Source: an uncultured Lachnospiraceae bacterium
Lineage (GTDB): Bacteria; Bacillota; Clostridia; Lachnospirales; Lachnospiraceae
Reading direction: 5' to 3'
Length of the DNA stretch: 10,372 nucleotides
Assembly (NCBI GenBank): GCA_947175775.1
Contig: CAMWNY010000057.1
Span: forward strand, 1-10,372
Under the pieces are notes generated by a model. That model was not told where the DNA came from and did not search any database. It saw only the letters and a program-made list of their open reading frames with translations. A program made the position numbers and the translations under genes. Below, one piece after another: positions 1-7,819 of the stretch; the stretch's first letter is position 1; every line of letters begins with the position of its first letter.

Positions 1-5
1 GCGTA

Positions 6-38
6 TCGTCGGCAGCGTCAGATGTGTATAATAGACAT
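6..38 (+). other. Nextera (Tn5 transposase) adapter remnant, not genomic
   Basis: This stretch matches the 33-base Illumina Nextera read-1 adapter at 31 of 33 positions. The first 26 bases are identical, and the mismatches are at 32 and 38 (both T for G). Read on the minus strand it extends the uvrB frame with CLLYTSDAADDT, a peptide well known as translated adapter in protein databases. Bases 1-5 are presumably also artefactual. Genomic sequence therefore begins at about base 39, and the gene that appears cut here is cut by the assembly, not by biology. Confidence 0.95.
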
Positions 39-1429
39 CTCATATACTTCGTCAAATCCTCTGCCATACGCTTTGTGAGCGTCGTCACCAAAACCTTATT
101 ATGTTTTTCCGTTTCCGTATGAATCCTCGAAATCAAATCGTCAATCTGCCCCTCAACCGGACAAACGACTATCTCGGGATCCAAAAGTCCCGTAGGACGA
201 ATAATCTGTTCTGCCCGCAAAAGCTCATGCTCGCTCTCATAAACATTGGGCGTTGCCGAAACAAACAGCATTTGGTCTATTTTCTGCTCAAACTCCTCAA
301 ATCTGAGCGGTCTGTTGTCCAGCGCGGACGGAAGACGGAACCCAAACTCCACAAGCGTCGTCTTGCGCGAACGGTCGCCCGCATACATGCCGCGAATCTG
401 CGGAATGGTAATATGCGACTCATCTATAATAATAAGGAAGTCATCTGTAAAAAAGTCCATTAAGCAATACGGCGCCTCTCCCTCCTCCGTACCGCTCAAG
501 TGCCTTGAATAATTCTCAATTCCCGAACAAAATCCCGTTTCCCGAAGCATTTCCACATCAAAGTTTGTGCGCTCCGAAATGCGCTGCGCCTCAATGAGCT
601 TGTCCTCACTGCGAAAATACCGCACACGCTCCTTCATTTCGTCTTCAATCTTTTCACATGCCAGTTTAATCTTCTCGGGCGCTACTACATAGTGCGATGC
701 CGGAAAAATCGTCACATGCTCCAGTGTCGCCGTGACCTTGCTTGTCACCGGATCAATCTCGCAAATGCGGTCAATTTCATCTCCGAAATACTCCACACGG
801 ATCAGGCTCTCGCCGCCCTGTGCCGGATTGATGTCAACCACATCACCATGCACTCGAAACCGCCCTCTCTCAAGGTCAATATCGTTTCTGTCATACTGCA
901 TCTCAATCAGCGCATGGATTACCGCATCCCGGTCTTTCGTCATTCCGGGGCGCAGGGAAAGCATCATTCCCTGATACTCGTCCGGACTTCCCAAACCGTA
1001 AATACACGACACCGACGCAACCACGACAACATCTCTTCGCTCCGTAAGAGACGCCGTAGCTGAAAGTCTTAGCTTGTCAATTTCATCGTTTACGGAAGAG
1101 TCTTTCGCAATATAGGTGTCGGAGGACGGAATATATGCCTCCGGCTGGTAGTAGTCGTAGTACGACACAAAATATTCTACCGCGTTTTCCGGGAAAAATT
1201 CCTTGAACTCGCCGTAAAGCTGCCCTGCAAGCGTTTTGTTGTGCGCGATAACGAGCGTCGGCTTATTCAACGCCGCGATAATATTTGCCATCGTAAAGGT
1301 CTTTCCCGAACCCGTAACGCCCAGTAATGTTTGAAATTGATTCCCTTCCTGAAATCCCTTTACAAGCGTTTCAATTGCCTGCGGCTGGTCGCCTGTCGGC
1401 TGGTATTCACTGTGTAGTTTGAACAACAT
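39..1429 (-). CDS. uvrB: UvrB, excinuclease ABC subunit B (C-terminus missing at contig end)
   Basis: UvrB is the damage-verifying helicase-like subunit of nucleotide excision repair. It is loaded by UvrA and recruits UvrC for dual incision. The start is the ATG at 1429-1427, preceded by GGAGGTGAT (1439-1447 on the minus strand), and the protein opens MLFKLHSEYQPTGDQPQAIE. Visible motifs are Walker A GVTGSGKT (about residues 37-44), the beta-hairpin YDYYQPEAY (91-99) that clamps DNA, SATASL (123-128), the Walker B-type DESH (336-339) and the VSATP helicase motif. About 464 of the usual ~660 residues are present. The frame stays open through KRMAEDLTKYMR and then runs into adapter, so helicase motifs V-VI and the UvrC-interacting C-terminus lie outside the window. 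The gene stands alone, diverges from rtcB, and has a LexA box upstream. Confidence 0.97.
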
Positions 1430-1521
1430 AAGCGCAAAATCACCTCCATAAATTGAATGTAGCTGCGGTATCTATATCCTATTAAAATTATTATGGACTA
1501 TATAGCTCAAAAGTAATTCTG

Positions 1522-1550
1522 ATTATATCATATGGTTTCAAATTTGTACA
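1522..1550 (-). promoter_or_regulatory. uvrB promoter (extended -10)
   Basis: On the minus strand there is a TATAAT at 1527-1522, preceded by TG in the extended -10 arrangement (TGATATAAT). A -35-like TGTACA lies at 1550-1545 with a 17-base spacer. A transcript starting near 1515 would have a leader of about 85 bases before the uvrB ATG. The -35 matches the consensus at only 4 of 6 positions, which the extended -10 would offset. Confidence 0.6.
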
Positions 1551-1558
1551 GCGTTTTT

Positions 1559-1572
1559 AGAACTTTTGTTCT
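1559..1572. promoter_or_regulatory. LexA (SOS) operator
   Basis: The sequence AGAAC-TTTT-GTTCT is a perfect dyad and contains GAAC-N4-GTTC, the core of the Gram-positive LexA/DinR box. It lies 8 bases upstream of the uvrB -35 region and about 100 bases from the putative rtcB -35, so it most likely makes uvrB part of the SOS regulon. That matches uvrB regulation in other Firmicutes. Confidence 0.7.
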
Positions 1573-1656
1573 GTTTGAAAATATTCTTCAATCACCGCCG
1601 CCATTTTCTTATTCTTTTGAAACTTTTTTGGCAAGTCTGTCTCGTCAGCATTATAT

Positions 1657-1710
1657 CCTCGCAACTTTTTTGAAATGATAATTCCTTTCAAATATTGTAT
1701 CTTATATTTA
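1657..1710 (+). promoter_or_regulatory. rtcB promoter block, copy 1 of a shared upstream element
   Basis: The 24 bases at 1657-1680 are identical to 7999-8022, and the 12 bases at 1689-1700 are identical to 8031-8042. The middle of the block (1681-1688) differs. The block fits a promoter: -35 TTGAAA (1670-1675), a 17-base spacer, -10 TATTGT (1693-1698), and a start near 1705. The conserved bases upstream of -35 could bind an activator. A dyad TTTGAAA-N10-TTTCAAA (1669-1692) overlaps the -35 and spacer. A start near 1705 excludes the in-frame ATG at 1675 and supports rtcB starting at 1759. Confidence 0.55.
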
Positions 1711-1758
1711 AACAATGAAAAATTTTTAAATTATAACATAGAAAGGCAGGAAACATTT

Positions 1759-2991
1759 ATGTTTGTAATTTATAATGATCAAACAAAATTCCCAATCAAA
1801 GCATGGCTTTCCGGAATCGATAAAATCGAGGAATCCTGCGTAGAACAGGCGTACCATCTATCGAACCTCCCGTTTATCCATAAATGGGTATGTCTGATGC
1901 CTGATACGCATACCGGGAAAGGAATGCCGATTGGCGGTGTCATTGCCACGAAAGATGTCATCATACCAAACGCGGTCGGCGCGGATATCGGATGCGGCAT
2001 GGTGTTTACGGCAACAAACATTCGATATGAAGAAATACAGGATGCGACGGCAGGAACCGCGACGCTCGTGCAGTCCATTATCGGGAATATCATGCGGTCA
2101 GTTCCCGTAGGATGCGACAGATATAAGCAGAAGCAGGAATCCCCTGTCTTGGATTTGGCGCTTGAAAATATGGATCAATACGAAGCAAATCCCGATTTAA
2201 TCCATTTAATCGAAGAAGGTTATTATCAGACAGGAACACTTGGCAGCGGAAATCATTTTATTGAGCTTCAGGAAGATGAAAACGGATACCTCTGCATAAT
2301 GATTCATTCCGGAAGCCGTCACCTTGGAAAAGAAATTTGTGATTATTTTCACAATGCGGCACGTGCATTAAATCAGACATGGTACAGCCAGGTTCCTGAT
2401 GAATACAGGCTTGCCTTTCTTCCGGTACATACAAATGAAGGCAGGCAGTATCTGAACTGGATGCAGCTCGCGCTCGATTATGCATTTGAGAACAGGGAGC
2501 GTATGCTTGAAAAGGTGTGCGAGGTTGTGAAAGAACAAATTGAACGGTACGCGGGACTGTCCGTCTCTTTTAGCAATCAAATTAACTGTCATCATAACTA
2601 TGCCGCTTTGGAAAACCACTACAACGCCAATGTCTGGGTGCACCGCAAAGGCGCTACAAGGGTAAGACAGGGTGAACTTGCCGTTATCCCGGGAGCTATG
2701 GGATCTTACAGCTATGTCGTGGAGGGAAAAGGAAATCCGGAATCGTTTTGTACCTCATCACACGGAGCAGGCAGGGCGTACTCAAGAAGCGGCGCCATGC
2801 AGCAGTTTACGACCGAGCAGGTAATCCTCGATTTGAGGGAACAAGGGGTAATTCTTGGAAAGCGTAAAAAAAATGACGTTGCGGAGGAATGCCGGTTTGC
2901 TTATAAGGATATTGACGAAGTTATGGCGCAGCAAAGCGACCTTGTGACACCGATTCGGAAATTAAAAACGGTTGGCGTTGTTAAAGGGTAA
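1759..2991 (+). CDS. rtcB: RtcB, GTP-dependent RNA-splicing/repair ligase
   Basis: RtcB joins RNA ends carrying 2',3'-cyclic phosphate (or 3'-phosphate) to 5'-OH ends, through a histidine-GMP intermediate with Mn2+. Such ends are left by ribotoxins and by tRNA-splicing-type cleavage. The protein is 410 residues, close to E. coli RtcB (408). Metal ligands are visible in GADIGCGM (D76, C79), GSGNHFIEL (H166), IHSGSRHLG (H183) and NCHHNY (H278/H279). The guanylylated histidine is H335 in SHGAGR, and the terminal xKG is present. No catalytic residue is missing. The start MFVIYNDQ follows GGCAGG with about 8 bases spacing. An in-frame ATG at 1675 exists, but it lies within the promoter block and lacks a ribosome site. 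No rtcA cyclase or archease gene is visible. The upstream element matches that of the tRNA-like RNA/DUF2828 unit. Confidence 0.96.
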   Translation: MFVIYNDQTKFPIKAWLSGIDKIEESCVEQAYHLSNLPFIHKWVCLMPDTHTGKGMPIGGVIATKDVIIPNAVGADIGCGMVFTATNIRYEEIQDATAGTATLVQSIIGNIMRSVPVGCDRYKQKQESPVLDLALENMDQYEANPDLIHLIEEGYYQTGTLGSGNHFIELQEDENGYLCIMIHSGSRHLGKEICDYFHNAARALNQTWYSQVPDEYRLAFLPVHTNEGRQYLNWMQLALDYAFENRERMLEKVCEVVKEQIERYAGLSVSFSNQINCHHNYAALENHYNANVWVHRKGATRVRQGELAVIPGAMGSYSYVVEGKGNPESFCTSSHGAGRAYSRSGAMQQFTTEQVILDLREQGVILGKRKKNDVAEECRFAYKDIDEVMAQQSDLVTPIRKLKTVGVVKG

Positions 2992-3028
2992 TAATCAGTA
3001 CCACCGGCTAAGCCGGTGGTACTGATTA
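2992..3028. terminator. Perfect palindrome between convergent genes, probable bidirectional terminator
   Basis: There is a perfect 17-base-pair stem (2992-3008 with 3012-3028) closed by the triloop TAA. It starts directly after the rtcB stop and contains the stop codon of the convergent downstream gene (3026-3028). Neither strand has a T-run after the stem, so it is not a textbook intrinsic terminator. Its place and stability still suggest a shared 3' end for both transcripts. Confidence 0.6.
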
Positions 3029-4684
3029 GGCATTATCCGGTATCTGCAACACCTGACCGATATTCAACAAATCGCTTGTCAGTCCGTTTAAGCGCATAAT
3101 CGCGTCTACCGTCGTATTGAAACGCCTTGCCAAAAGCCAAAGCGTATCCCCGCTTTTCACGGTATATGCAAAAGAACCGCTTCCCGGCGGAGAGACATTT
3201 TCCCCAATTCCCAAATACGTGTCATAAAGCGCATTCCATGTACGCGCGCCCACAATACCGTCCGGAGAAAGCCGCATTTCATTTTGGAAGGCAACCACCG
3301 CCTGTCTTGTACCGCTGCCGAAAATACCGTCCTGTGCAATCACCGGAATACCGGGATAATATTCACCGATTACATTCAGCAGATATTGCAGGGTAATGAC
3401 ATCCTGCCCCGTAGAACCCTGCCTAAGCACCGCAGACGGCGGAACTGTTCCGATTCCAAGCGTATTGCCCTCACTATCCAATTCGGCAAGTCTTGCAACA
3501 GCGGCATAAATGCCTGAAATTTTATACCATGTCGCCTTTCCGACAATCCCGTCCGCCGTTAAATTGAATATTCGCTGAAACGCTGTCACTGCTGCCCTTG
3601 TGCTGTCGCCAAATACGCCGGATTTATCCGTAATCGCAGGAATTGCAGGATAATTGCGCCTAATTCTGTTTAAGTACGTCTGAATGGTCTGCACGTCAAG
3701 ACCGGTACTTCCGACTCTCAGCGCCGTGCCCGGATAGGAGGATACAATACCGGTAATCGTATTCGTCTGCACAATTTCTATATCATTCGGATAATAAGAG
3801 CGCAGAATCTGCAGCGGAGTGAAATTCCGGTCTGCCAAAGAAACGCTTCCCCACTGTGACATTCCCTGACAGGTCGCAGTCGTACCATTACAGAAGGAAG
3901 TAAAATAAGGCGCATTCTGTCCGCTTCTTCTGACATATTCATTAAAAATCTCATCCACAATCCTGCTGATAGATTCATAAATCGGACGCCCGTATACAAA
4001 ATACTGGTCATACGCGGTACTATTGGTAATATCAAAATTATATCCTTGATTCCGGTACCATTCCGTGTAAATCCGGTTTAATGCAAATGTAATAATCGCA
4101 TAAATATTGGCACGCAGCGCCGCGTCAGGCCATGTAGGATAAATCTCGCTGCTCGCAACGTTTTTCACATAATCGGGAAACGACACCTGTACATTGGAGG
4201 CATAGGCAGCCGGCGTTCCCATATGCACGGTAATCGGATTGGGAATCACGACCTGACGCAGTACATAGGGCGCAGCCATCGGTCCCTCCTGATTGCGTGC
4301 CCTCTGCATTGCAACAGCAGGTCTCCCTACATAAATATTCGTCTGCTCCGGGCTGGTCTGCCGCTCCTGCATCGGAACAAGCGCAATTGGCAGAATCGCC
4401 GTTTCACCGTCAAGAATCGGAATATCCACTACGGAAATCGTATTAAAACCTGCTTTTTGCGCAAATACACTGTAGCTAAAATACGGTATCCCAGTATAGT
4501 ATTGATTCAGGGAAAAGCTTTTATCTATCGTTTCTAACGGGACCACCTGCGTTTCCCCATTCCCATCCGTTGTCATTTCATAGATAATGTTTTTTGCATG
4601 ATCCACTATCTGTATGTACACATTGGCGAGCGGCACCGCATCATGTGCGGTCCGCGCCTGCACTGTCAAATATCCTATTGCCAT
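3026..4684 (-). CDS. SpoIID-like peptidoglycan protein with two PG-binding domains and LysM
   Basis: This 552-residue protein appears to act on cell-wall or spore peptidoglycan. Residues 1-105 look like a beta-sandwich of the carboxypeptidase-regulatory type. Residues about 170-305 resemble SpoIID/LytB: SSEIYPTWPDAALRANIYA places E180 where SpoIID has its catalytic glutamate, and GMSQWGS (274-280) and ILRSYYP (293-299) are typical of the family. Two PG_binding_1 repeats follow (about 321-390 and 419-488, the second with DGIVGARTW). A C-terminal LysM domain (about 506-549) begins YTVKSGDTLW. There is no signal peptide or membrane segment, which would suit a mother-cell or spore-layer protein. 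The start ATG at 4684 has a weak GAAGAG site. Sigma-E/K control is a guess. It is probably unrelated to the RNA genes around it. Confidence 0.85.
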   Translation of the reverse strand: MAIGYLTVQARTAHDAVPLANVYIQIVDHAKNIIYEMTTDGNGETQVVPLETIDKSFSLNQYYTGIPYFSYSVFAQKAGFNTISVVDIPILDGETAILPIALVPMQERQTSPEQTNIYVGRPAVAMQRARNQEGPMAAPYVLRQVVIPNPITVHMGTPAAYASNVQVSFPDYVKNVASSEIYPTWPDAALRANIYAIITFALNRIYTEWYRNQGYNFDITNSTAYDQYFVYGRPIYESISRIVDEIFNEYVRRSGQNAPYFTSFCNGTTATCQGMSQWGSVSLADRNFTPLQILRSYYPNDIEIVQTNTITGIVSSYPGTALRVGSTGLDVQTIQTYLNRIRRNYPAIPAITDKSGVFGDSTRAAVTAFQRIFNLTADGIVGKATWYKISGIYAAVARLAELDSEGNTLGIGTVPPSAVLRQGSTGQDVITLQYLLNVIGEYYPGIPVIAQDGIFGSGTRQAVVAFQNEMRLSPDGIVGARTWNALYDTYLGIGENVSPPGSGSFAYTVKSGDTLWLLARRFNTTVDAIMRLNGLTSDLLNIGQVLQIPDNA

Positions 4685-4724
4685 AAATTTTCTCTTCTAT
4701 ACTTTCTTATATTGAAACTTATAT

Positions 4725-4733
4725 TAGGATATG
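4725..4733 (-). promoter_or_regulatory. Possible sigma-K-type -10 for the SpoIID-like gene
   Basis: On the minus strand, CATATCCTA fits the CATA-NNN-TA -10 pattern of sigma-K-family mother-cell promoters. A GAAC lies 17 bases further upstream in the place of the short AC-type -35. It sits about 41 bases before the start codon. The motif is short and could be chance. The sporulation-like domain content of the gene is the only independent support. Confidence 0.25.
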
Positions 4734-4798
4734 AAAAAGAAAGAAGAAGCGTTCCTGATACTTTATCTGTTAAATTACCATTTTCCCCTACCATTCTA

Positions 4799-4807
4799 TG
4801 TTATAAT
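4799..4807 (+). promoter_or_regulatory. Extended -10 promoter of the WYL operon
   Basis: TGTTATAAT is an extended -10 (TG-N-TATAAT, hexamer 4802-4807). It lies 40 bases before the first WYL start codon. No good -35 is seen at 17 bases; TTACCA at 4775-4780 is 21 bases away. The ribosome site AAGG (4837-4840) is 7 bases before the ATG. The element shared by rtcB and the tRNA-like RNAs is not present here. Confidence 0.55.
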
Positions 4808-4847
4808 ATAGAGTGCGATAATAAAAAACAGAAATGAAGGTTTTTCT

Positions 4848-6119
4848 ATGTCAGAATTTAAAGAATTAATCAAATCATTTTCCAAAAGCCGCGAATACGT
4901 CCGGGATTTCTTTGTATACGGGTTTAAGACACGCAGCGAATTTGGCGGCTGGAGCGGGCGCACTTATGATAACGAACGCCGGCGGCTGGAAAGCTGGCTT
5001 TGGGGGTACGTGAAGCAGGACTATGCCGTAAACGGAAAAAATATCTACCTGTCCATCGACAGCAATCTGCTTGACACCAATCCGCTATACCGCGTATGGA
5101 AGGCAAAAAGCTTCACCGATAATGACATTATGCTGCACTTTTATATATTGGACTATCTGCAAAAAAATGTGCAGCAAACAGCCGACGCAATAACCGACGG
5201 CATCCTTGCGCAATACGATGTCATGTTCGAGCCGCAGACCGTCCGGCGAAAATGCAATCAGTACGCAAAGGACGGCTTGCTCTCAAAGGAACGGCTTGGC
5301 AAGGAAGTCCTATACCGCCTGAACCCGCCTTTTCGGAAAACACTTTCCGTATACCCCGGGTTCGCAAATGCGCTTGCCTTTTATCAGCTTTTTTCCCCGC
5401 TTGGCATTGTGGGAAATACCATTATGGACAACGTCTCCCTCAAAAATAATACCTTCCGCGTCAAGCACAGTTTTTTTGTACATACCTTAGAAGATGAAAT
5501 CCTGCTTGACCTCCTTTGTGCAATGCACGAGGAAAAAACAGTCCTGTTAAACGTCAAAAGCACAAAGTCGGATGTCTTTCAGAAAACAGAAGGCGTTCCG
5601 TTAAAAATCTTTATCAGCACCCGGACGGGACGACGGTTTTTGTGCCTGTATCTTCCTAACGCAAAGCGCTTTACATCGATACGGCTGGACGCTGTAAAAC
5701 AAGTGGAAATAAAAGAACTTTATCCCGATTATCAGACTGTCAAAGAACATTTGGAAAAAAATAAAGCGTCCGCATGGGGCGTTTCCTTTCAAAACAACAG
5801 CCACAGGCATTTGGAGCATGTAAAGCTGACGCTCCACATTAACGAACATTTCGAGGCATATATAATAAACCGATTGGAACGGGAAGGAAAGGGCGGCGTT
5901 GTCCGGCGCATTGCTCCCGACACATACTGCTATGAAACTGATGTGTTTGACGCAAACGAAATGCTGCCCTGGATACGCTCGTTTCTTGGCAGAATCATCG
6001 CAATCGAAACCGAATGCCCCAAACTTAACCAGCTTTTTCAACGCGATTTTGCCGCAATGTACCGTATGTATTTTGGAGAAAACGCGCAGACTGCCGCCGA
6101 AGACGACATGGAGGATTAA
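4848..6119 (+). CDS. WYL-domain transcriptional regulator, first of a pair
   Basis: This 423-residue protein is of the WYL regulator type: a DNA-binding winged helix plus a ligand-sensing, SH3-like WYL domain, in a family often linked to nucleic-acid signals and defence loci. Residues about 85-160 look like the winged helix (TVRRKCNQYAKDGLL is a recognition-helix candidate). Residues about 213-290 form the WYL core, with GRRFLCLY (261-268) where the W-Y-L signature normally sits and RLDAVKQVEI as the closing strand. Residues about 324-388 fit the WCX C-terminal extension. The W and Y are replaced, so the ligand pocket may be altered. The 54 residues around 15-68 are unassigned. The stop lies one base before the next gene's ATG, so the two are almost certainly co-translated. 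The target is unknown; the RNA-repair genes on both sides are candidates. Confidence 0.8.
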   Translation: MSEFKELIKSFSKSREYVRDFFVYGFKTRSEFGGWSGRTYDNERRRLESWLWGYVKQDYAVNGKNIYLSIDSNLLDTNPLYRVWKAKSFTDNDIMLHFYILDYLQKNVQQTADAITDGILAQYDVMFEPQTVRRKCNQYAKDGLLSKERLGKEVLYRLNPPFRKTLSVYPGFANALAFYQLFSPLGIVGNTIMDNVSLKNNTFRVKHSFFVHTLEDEILLDLLCAMHEEKTVLLNVKSTKSDVFQKTEGVPLKIFISTRTGRRFLCLYLPNAKRFTSIRLDAVKQVEIKELYPDYQTVKEHLEKNKASAWGVSFQNNSHRHLEHVKLTLHINEHFEAYIINRLEREGKGGVVRRIAPDTYCYETDVFDANEMLPWIRSFLGRIIAIETECPKLNQLFQRDFAAMYRMYFGENAQTAAEDDMED

Positions 6120-6120
6120 A

Positions 6121-7086
6121 ATGAGCGAACTATTTTCAGAAGTATACAACTGCTACTTTCAGGTCATCAAATCCCTGATTGAAGCAAAACAATTCATCTC
6201 CGATAAGGAATTGCACTACCGCATTCAGGACACCTGCTTTGCGGAAAGCATTCTCTACCTGCTGCCAAAGCTCACCGAAAGCGGCTGGGGCTTTTATGAA
6301 AAACAGGACGGCGTTCTGCGCTCAAAATTCTCAACGGACTTCTATGTTCCGCTGACCGACCTGCAGAAATCCTACCTGAAAGCAATCCTGTTGGATGATA
6401 AAATCAGCCTATTTTTCAGCGATGAAGCGCTTTCGCAGCTTCATGCCGCCTTTGCGGACACAGAACCGCTTTATCTGCTAAACGACTTCTATTACTATGA
6501 CCGCTTTTCCGACAAAGACAACTATCAAAACCCTGATTACCGCAGACACTTTCAAATCATTATGGAAGCAATCCAAAATCACGAATATTTGGATATTCTG
6601 TATGAATCGCGCAATAATCACAGAGTACACCACATTTATCTGCCATGCCGTCTTGAATATTCCATCAAAAACGACCGCTTCCGCATGCTGGCAGTCGAAA
6701 ACCATATGCAGCGCACGCGCAAGATTGAAATCTTAAACTTAAACCGCATTGTGAACATAATATCAACCCAAAAGACCGTAAAGCACATGCCCAATATTGA
6801 CAAAGCAATCAAACGCTCTTATTACAAAGAGCCTGCGCGCCTTCTCATCAAGGACCGCCGCAACGCCTTAGAGCGCGCCATGCTGCAGTTTGCCAACTAT
6901 GAAAAAAGCACGCGGAAACTGGATTCGGACACGTATGAATGCCTTATCTACTATAATAAAAAAACAGAAACGGAGCTTTTAATCGAAGTGCTGTCGTTTG
7001 GACCGATGATAAAGGTCGTGGGAAACGAAGCGTTCCTCAACCTTATCAAAGAACGCCTCCTGCGGCAGGCGGCGTTGATGAATTAG
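6121..7086 (+). CDS. WYL-domain transcriptional regulator, second of a pair
   Basis: This 321-residue WYL protein starts one base after the stop of the previous gene. An in-frame ATG at 5899 lies inside the upstream gene and is not credible. Residues 1-75 look helical and may be a degenerate winged helix. Residues about 154-214 are the WYL core, with RFRML (186-190) in place of the W-Y-L signature and a closing strand IEILNLNRIVNI. Residues about 238-315 are the WCX extension, ending in LSFGPMIKVVGNEAFLNLI, a typical WYL C-terminus. Shorter than its partner and with a weaker DNA-binding part, it may work as a heteromer with it. Tandem WYL pairs are common in Lachnospiraceae. Confidence 0.8.
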   Translation: MSELFSEVYNCYFQVIKSLIEAKQFISDKELHYRIQDTCFAESILYLLPKLTESGWGFYEKQDGVLRSKFSTDFYVPLTDLQKSYLKAILLDDKISLFFSDEALSQLHAAFADTEPLYLLNDFYYYDRFSDKDNYQNPDYRRHFQIIMEAIQNHEYLDILYESRNNHRVHHIYLPCRLEYSIKNDRFRMLAVENHMQRTRKIEILNLNRIVNIISTQKTVKHMPNIDKAIKRSYYKEPARLLIKDRRNALERAMLQFANYEKSTRKLDSDTYECLIYYNKKTETELLIEVLSFGPMIKVVGNEAFLNLIKERLLRQAALMN

Positions 7087-7099
7087 GCGTTTTCAAATT

Positions 7100-7507
7100 T
7101 TAAACACTTATCACAAAAGGCTCATTATAATATGGAATCAATGTGTCATGTGTCAAAAATTTCATCCCCTCCGATTTCGCCTGCGCAAGCAACATCCTGT
7201 CAAAAGGATCCTTATGCGGCGGCGCATTTTGGGGGCGTACTAAAGTTTCCAGCTCAGCTGCGTGCTTATTATATATCGGCAGTGATTGGAAACCATTTTC
7301 TTCGCACCCTTTTTCAAGATGCGCCCCGCTAAATAAAAATATTTCCGGATGCGCCATATGTTTAATCGTAATCTCCCATACGGAAGCAGCACTATAATAG
7401 ATTTCGTTGTCTGTATCAAGGATTATCTCTCTTGCTTTGTCTGACAATTTTTCTGAATCCAAAACAGACCATATTGCAATATGTGTATCAAGTAAAATTT
7501 TCATCAT
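7100..7507 (-). CDS. vapC: PIN-domain toxin of a VapBC-type toxin-antitoxin pair
   Basis: This 135-residue PIN-domain ribonuclease is the expected size for VapC. Acidic catalytic residues are visible: D7 in LLDTHIAIW, E45 in ASVWEITIK, D100/D103 in HKDPFDRMLLAQA, and D121 in THD. This is the VapC subgroup whose first motif is LLDTH, and such enzymes usually cut tRNA or rRNA. The start codon overlaps the antitoxin stop (ATGA-type overlap at 7504-7507), so the pair is translationally coupled. A second ATG follows immediately. It is convergent with the WYL operon, with only 13 bases between stops. An RNA-cutting toxin beside an RNA-repair locus is suggestive, but TA pairs insert widely. Confidence 0.88.
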   Translation of the reverse strand: MMKILLDTHIAIWSVLDSEKLSDKAREIILDTDNEIYYSAASVWEITIKHMAHPEIFLFSGAHLEKGCEENGFQSLPIYNKHAAELETLVRPQNAPPHKDPFDRMLLAQAKSEGMKFLTHDTLIPYYNEPFVISV

Positions 7508-7761
7508 TCATCCACTCCAAACATTTTTGCAATTTCATCATTGCACTCATCCAAGTCATGACCATCCGCAATAAATTTCTGTCCTTTCATACTTCCAAGC
7601 CTGCGTTTTGTTCCCTGTGCGGCAACAGCGTCATAATTGATATTTCTATCCTTTGCTTCAGCGGGCAGTACAAATCGTTGTATCATTTCAAGAATAAAGC
7701 GCAAGCTATCATCTGAAAGCCCATCCAATGACTGTGTAATCTGATTTTGTAATGTCGACAT
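7504..7761 (-). CDS. Antitoxin partner of the PIN toxin
   Basis: This 85-residue acidic protein lies directly upstream of, and overlaps, the PIN toxin gene. The C-terminal part, LGSMKGQKFIADGHDLDECN, resembles the toxin-neutralising tail of DUF2281/VapB-like antitoxins (a GS-x-KG motif followed by acidic residues). The N-terminal 30 residues look helical. I do not recognise a clear AbrB, Phd or ribbon-helix-helix fold. The start ATG (7761) follows AAAGGCGG about 8 bases upstream. It probably binds the inverted repeat at 7825-7847 to repress its own operon, as is usual for type II pairs. Confidence 0.75.
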   Translation of the reverse strand: MSTLQNQITQSLDGLSDDSLRFILEMIQRFVLPAEAKDRNINYDAVAAQGTKRRLGSMKGQKFIADGHDLDECNDEIAKMFGVDE

Positions 7762-7819
7762 AACAATTTCCGCCTTTCTTTACAAATTTATAGTTCCTTA
7801 GGACAAATAATTTACTTTT

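Noticed and set aside
1675..1758. ATG at 1675 as the rtcB start
   Set aside because: It lies within the -35 region of the predicted promoter. The extra 28 residues do not fit RtcB, and the ATG at 1759 has a ribosome site and gives the family's usual length.
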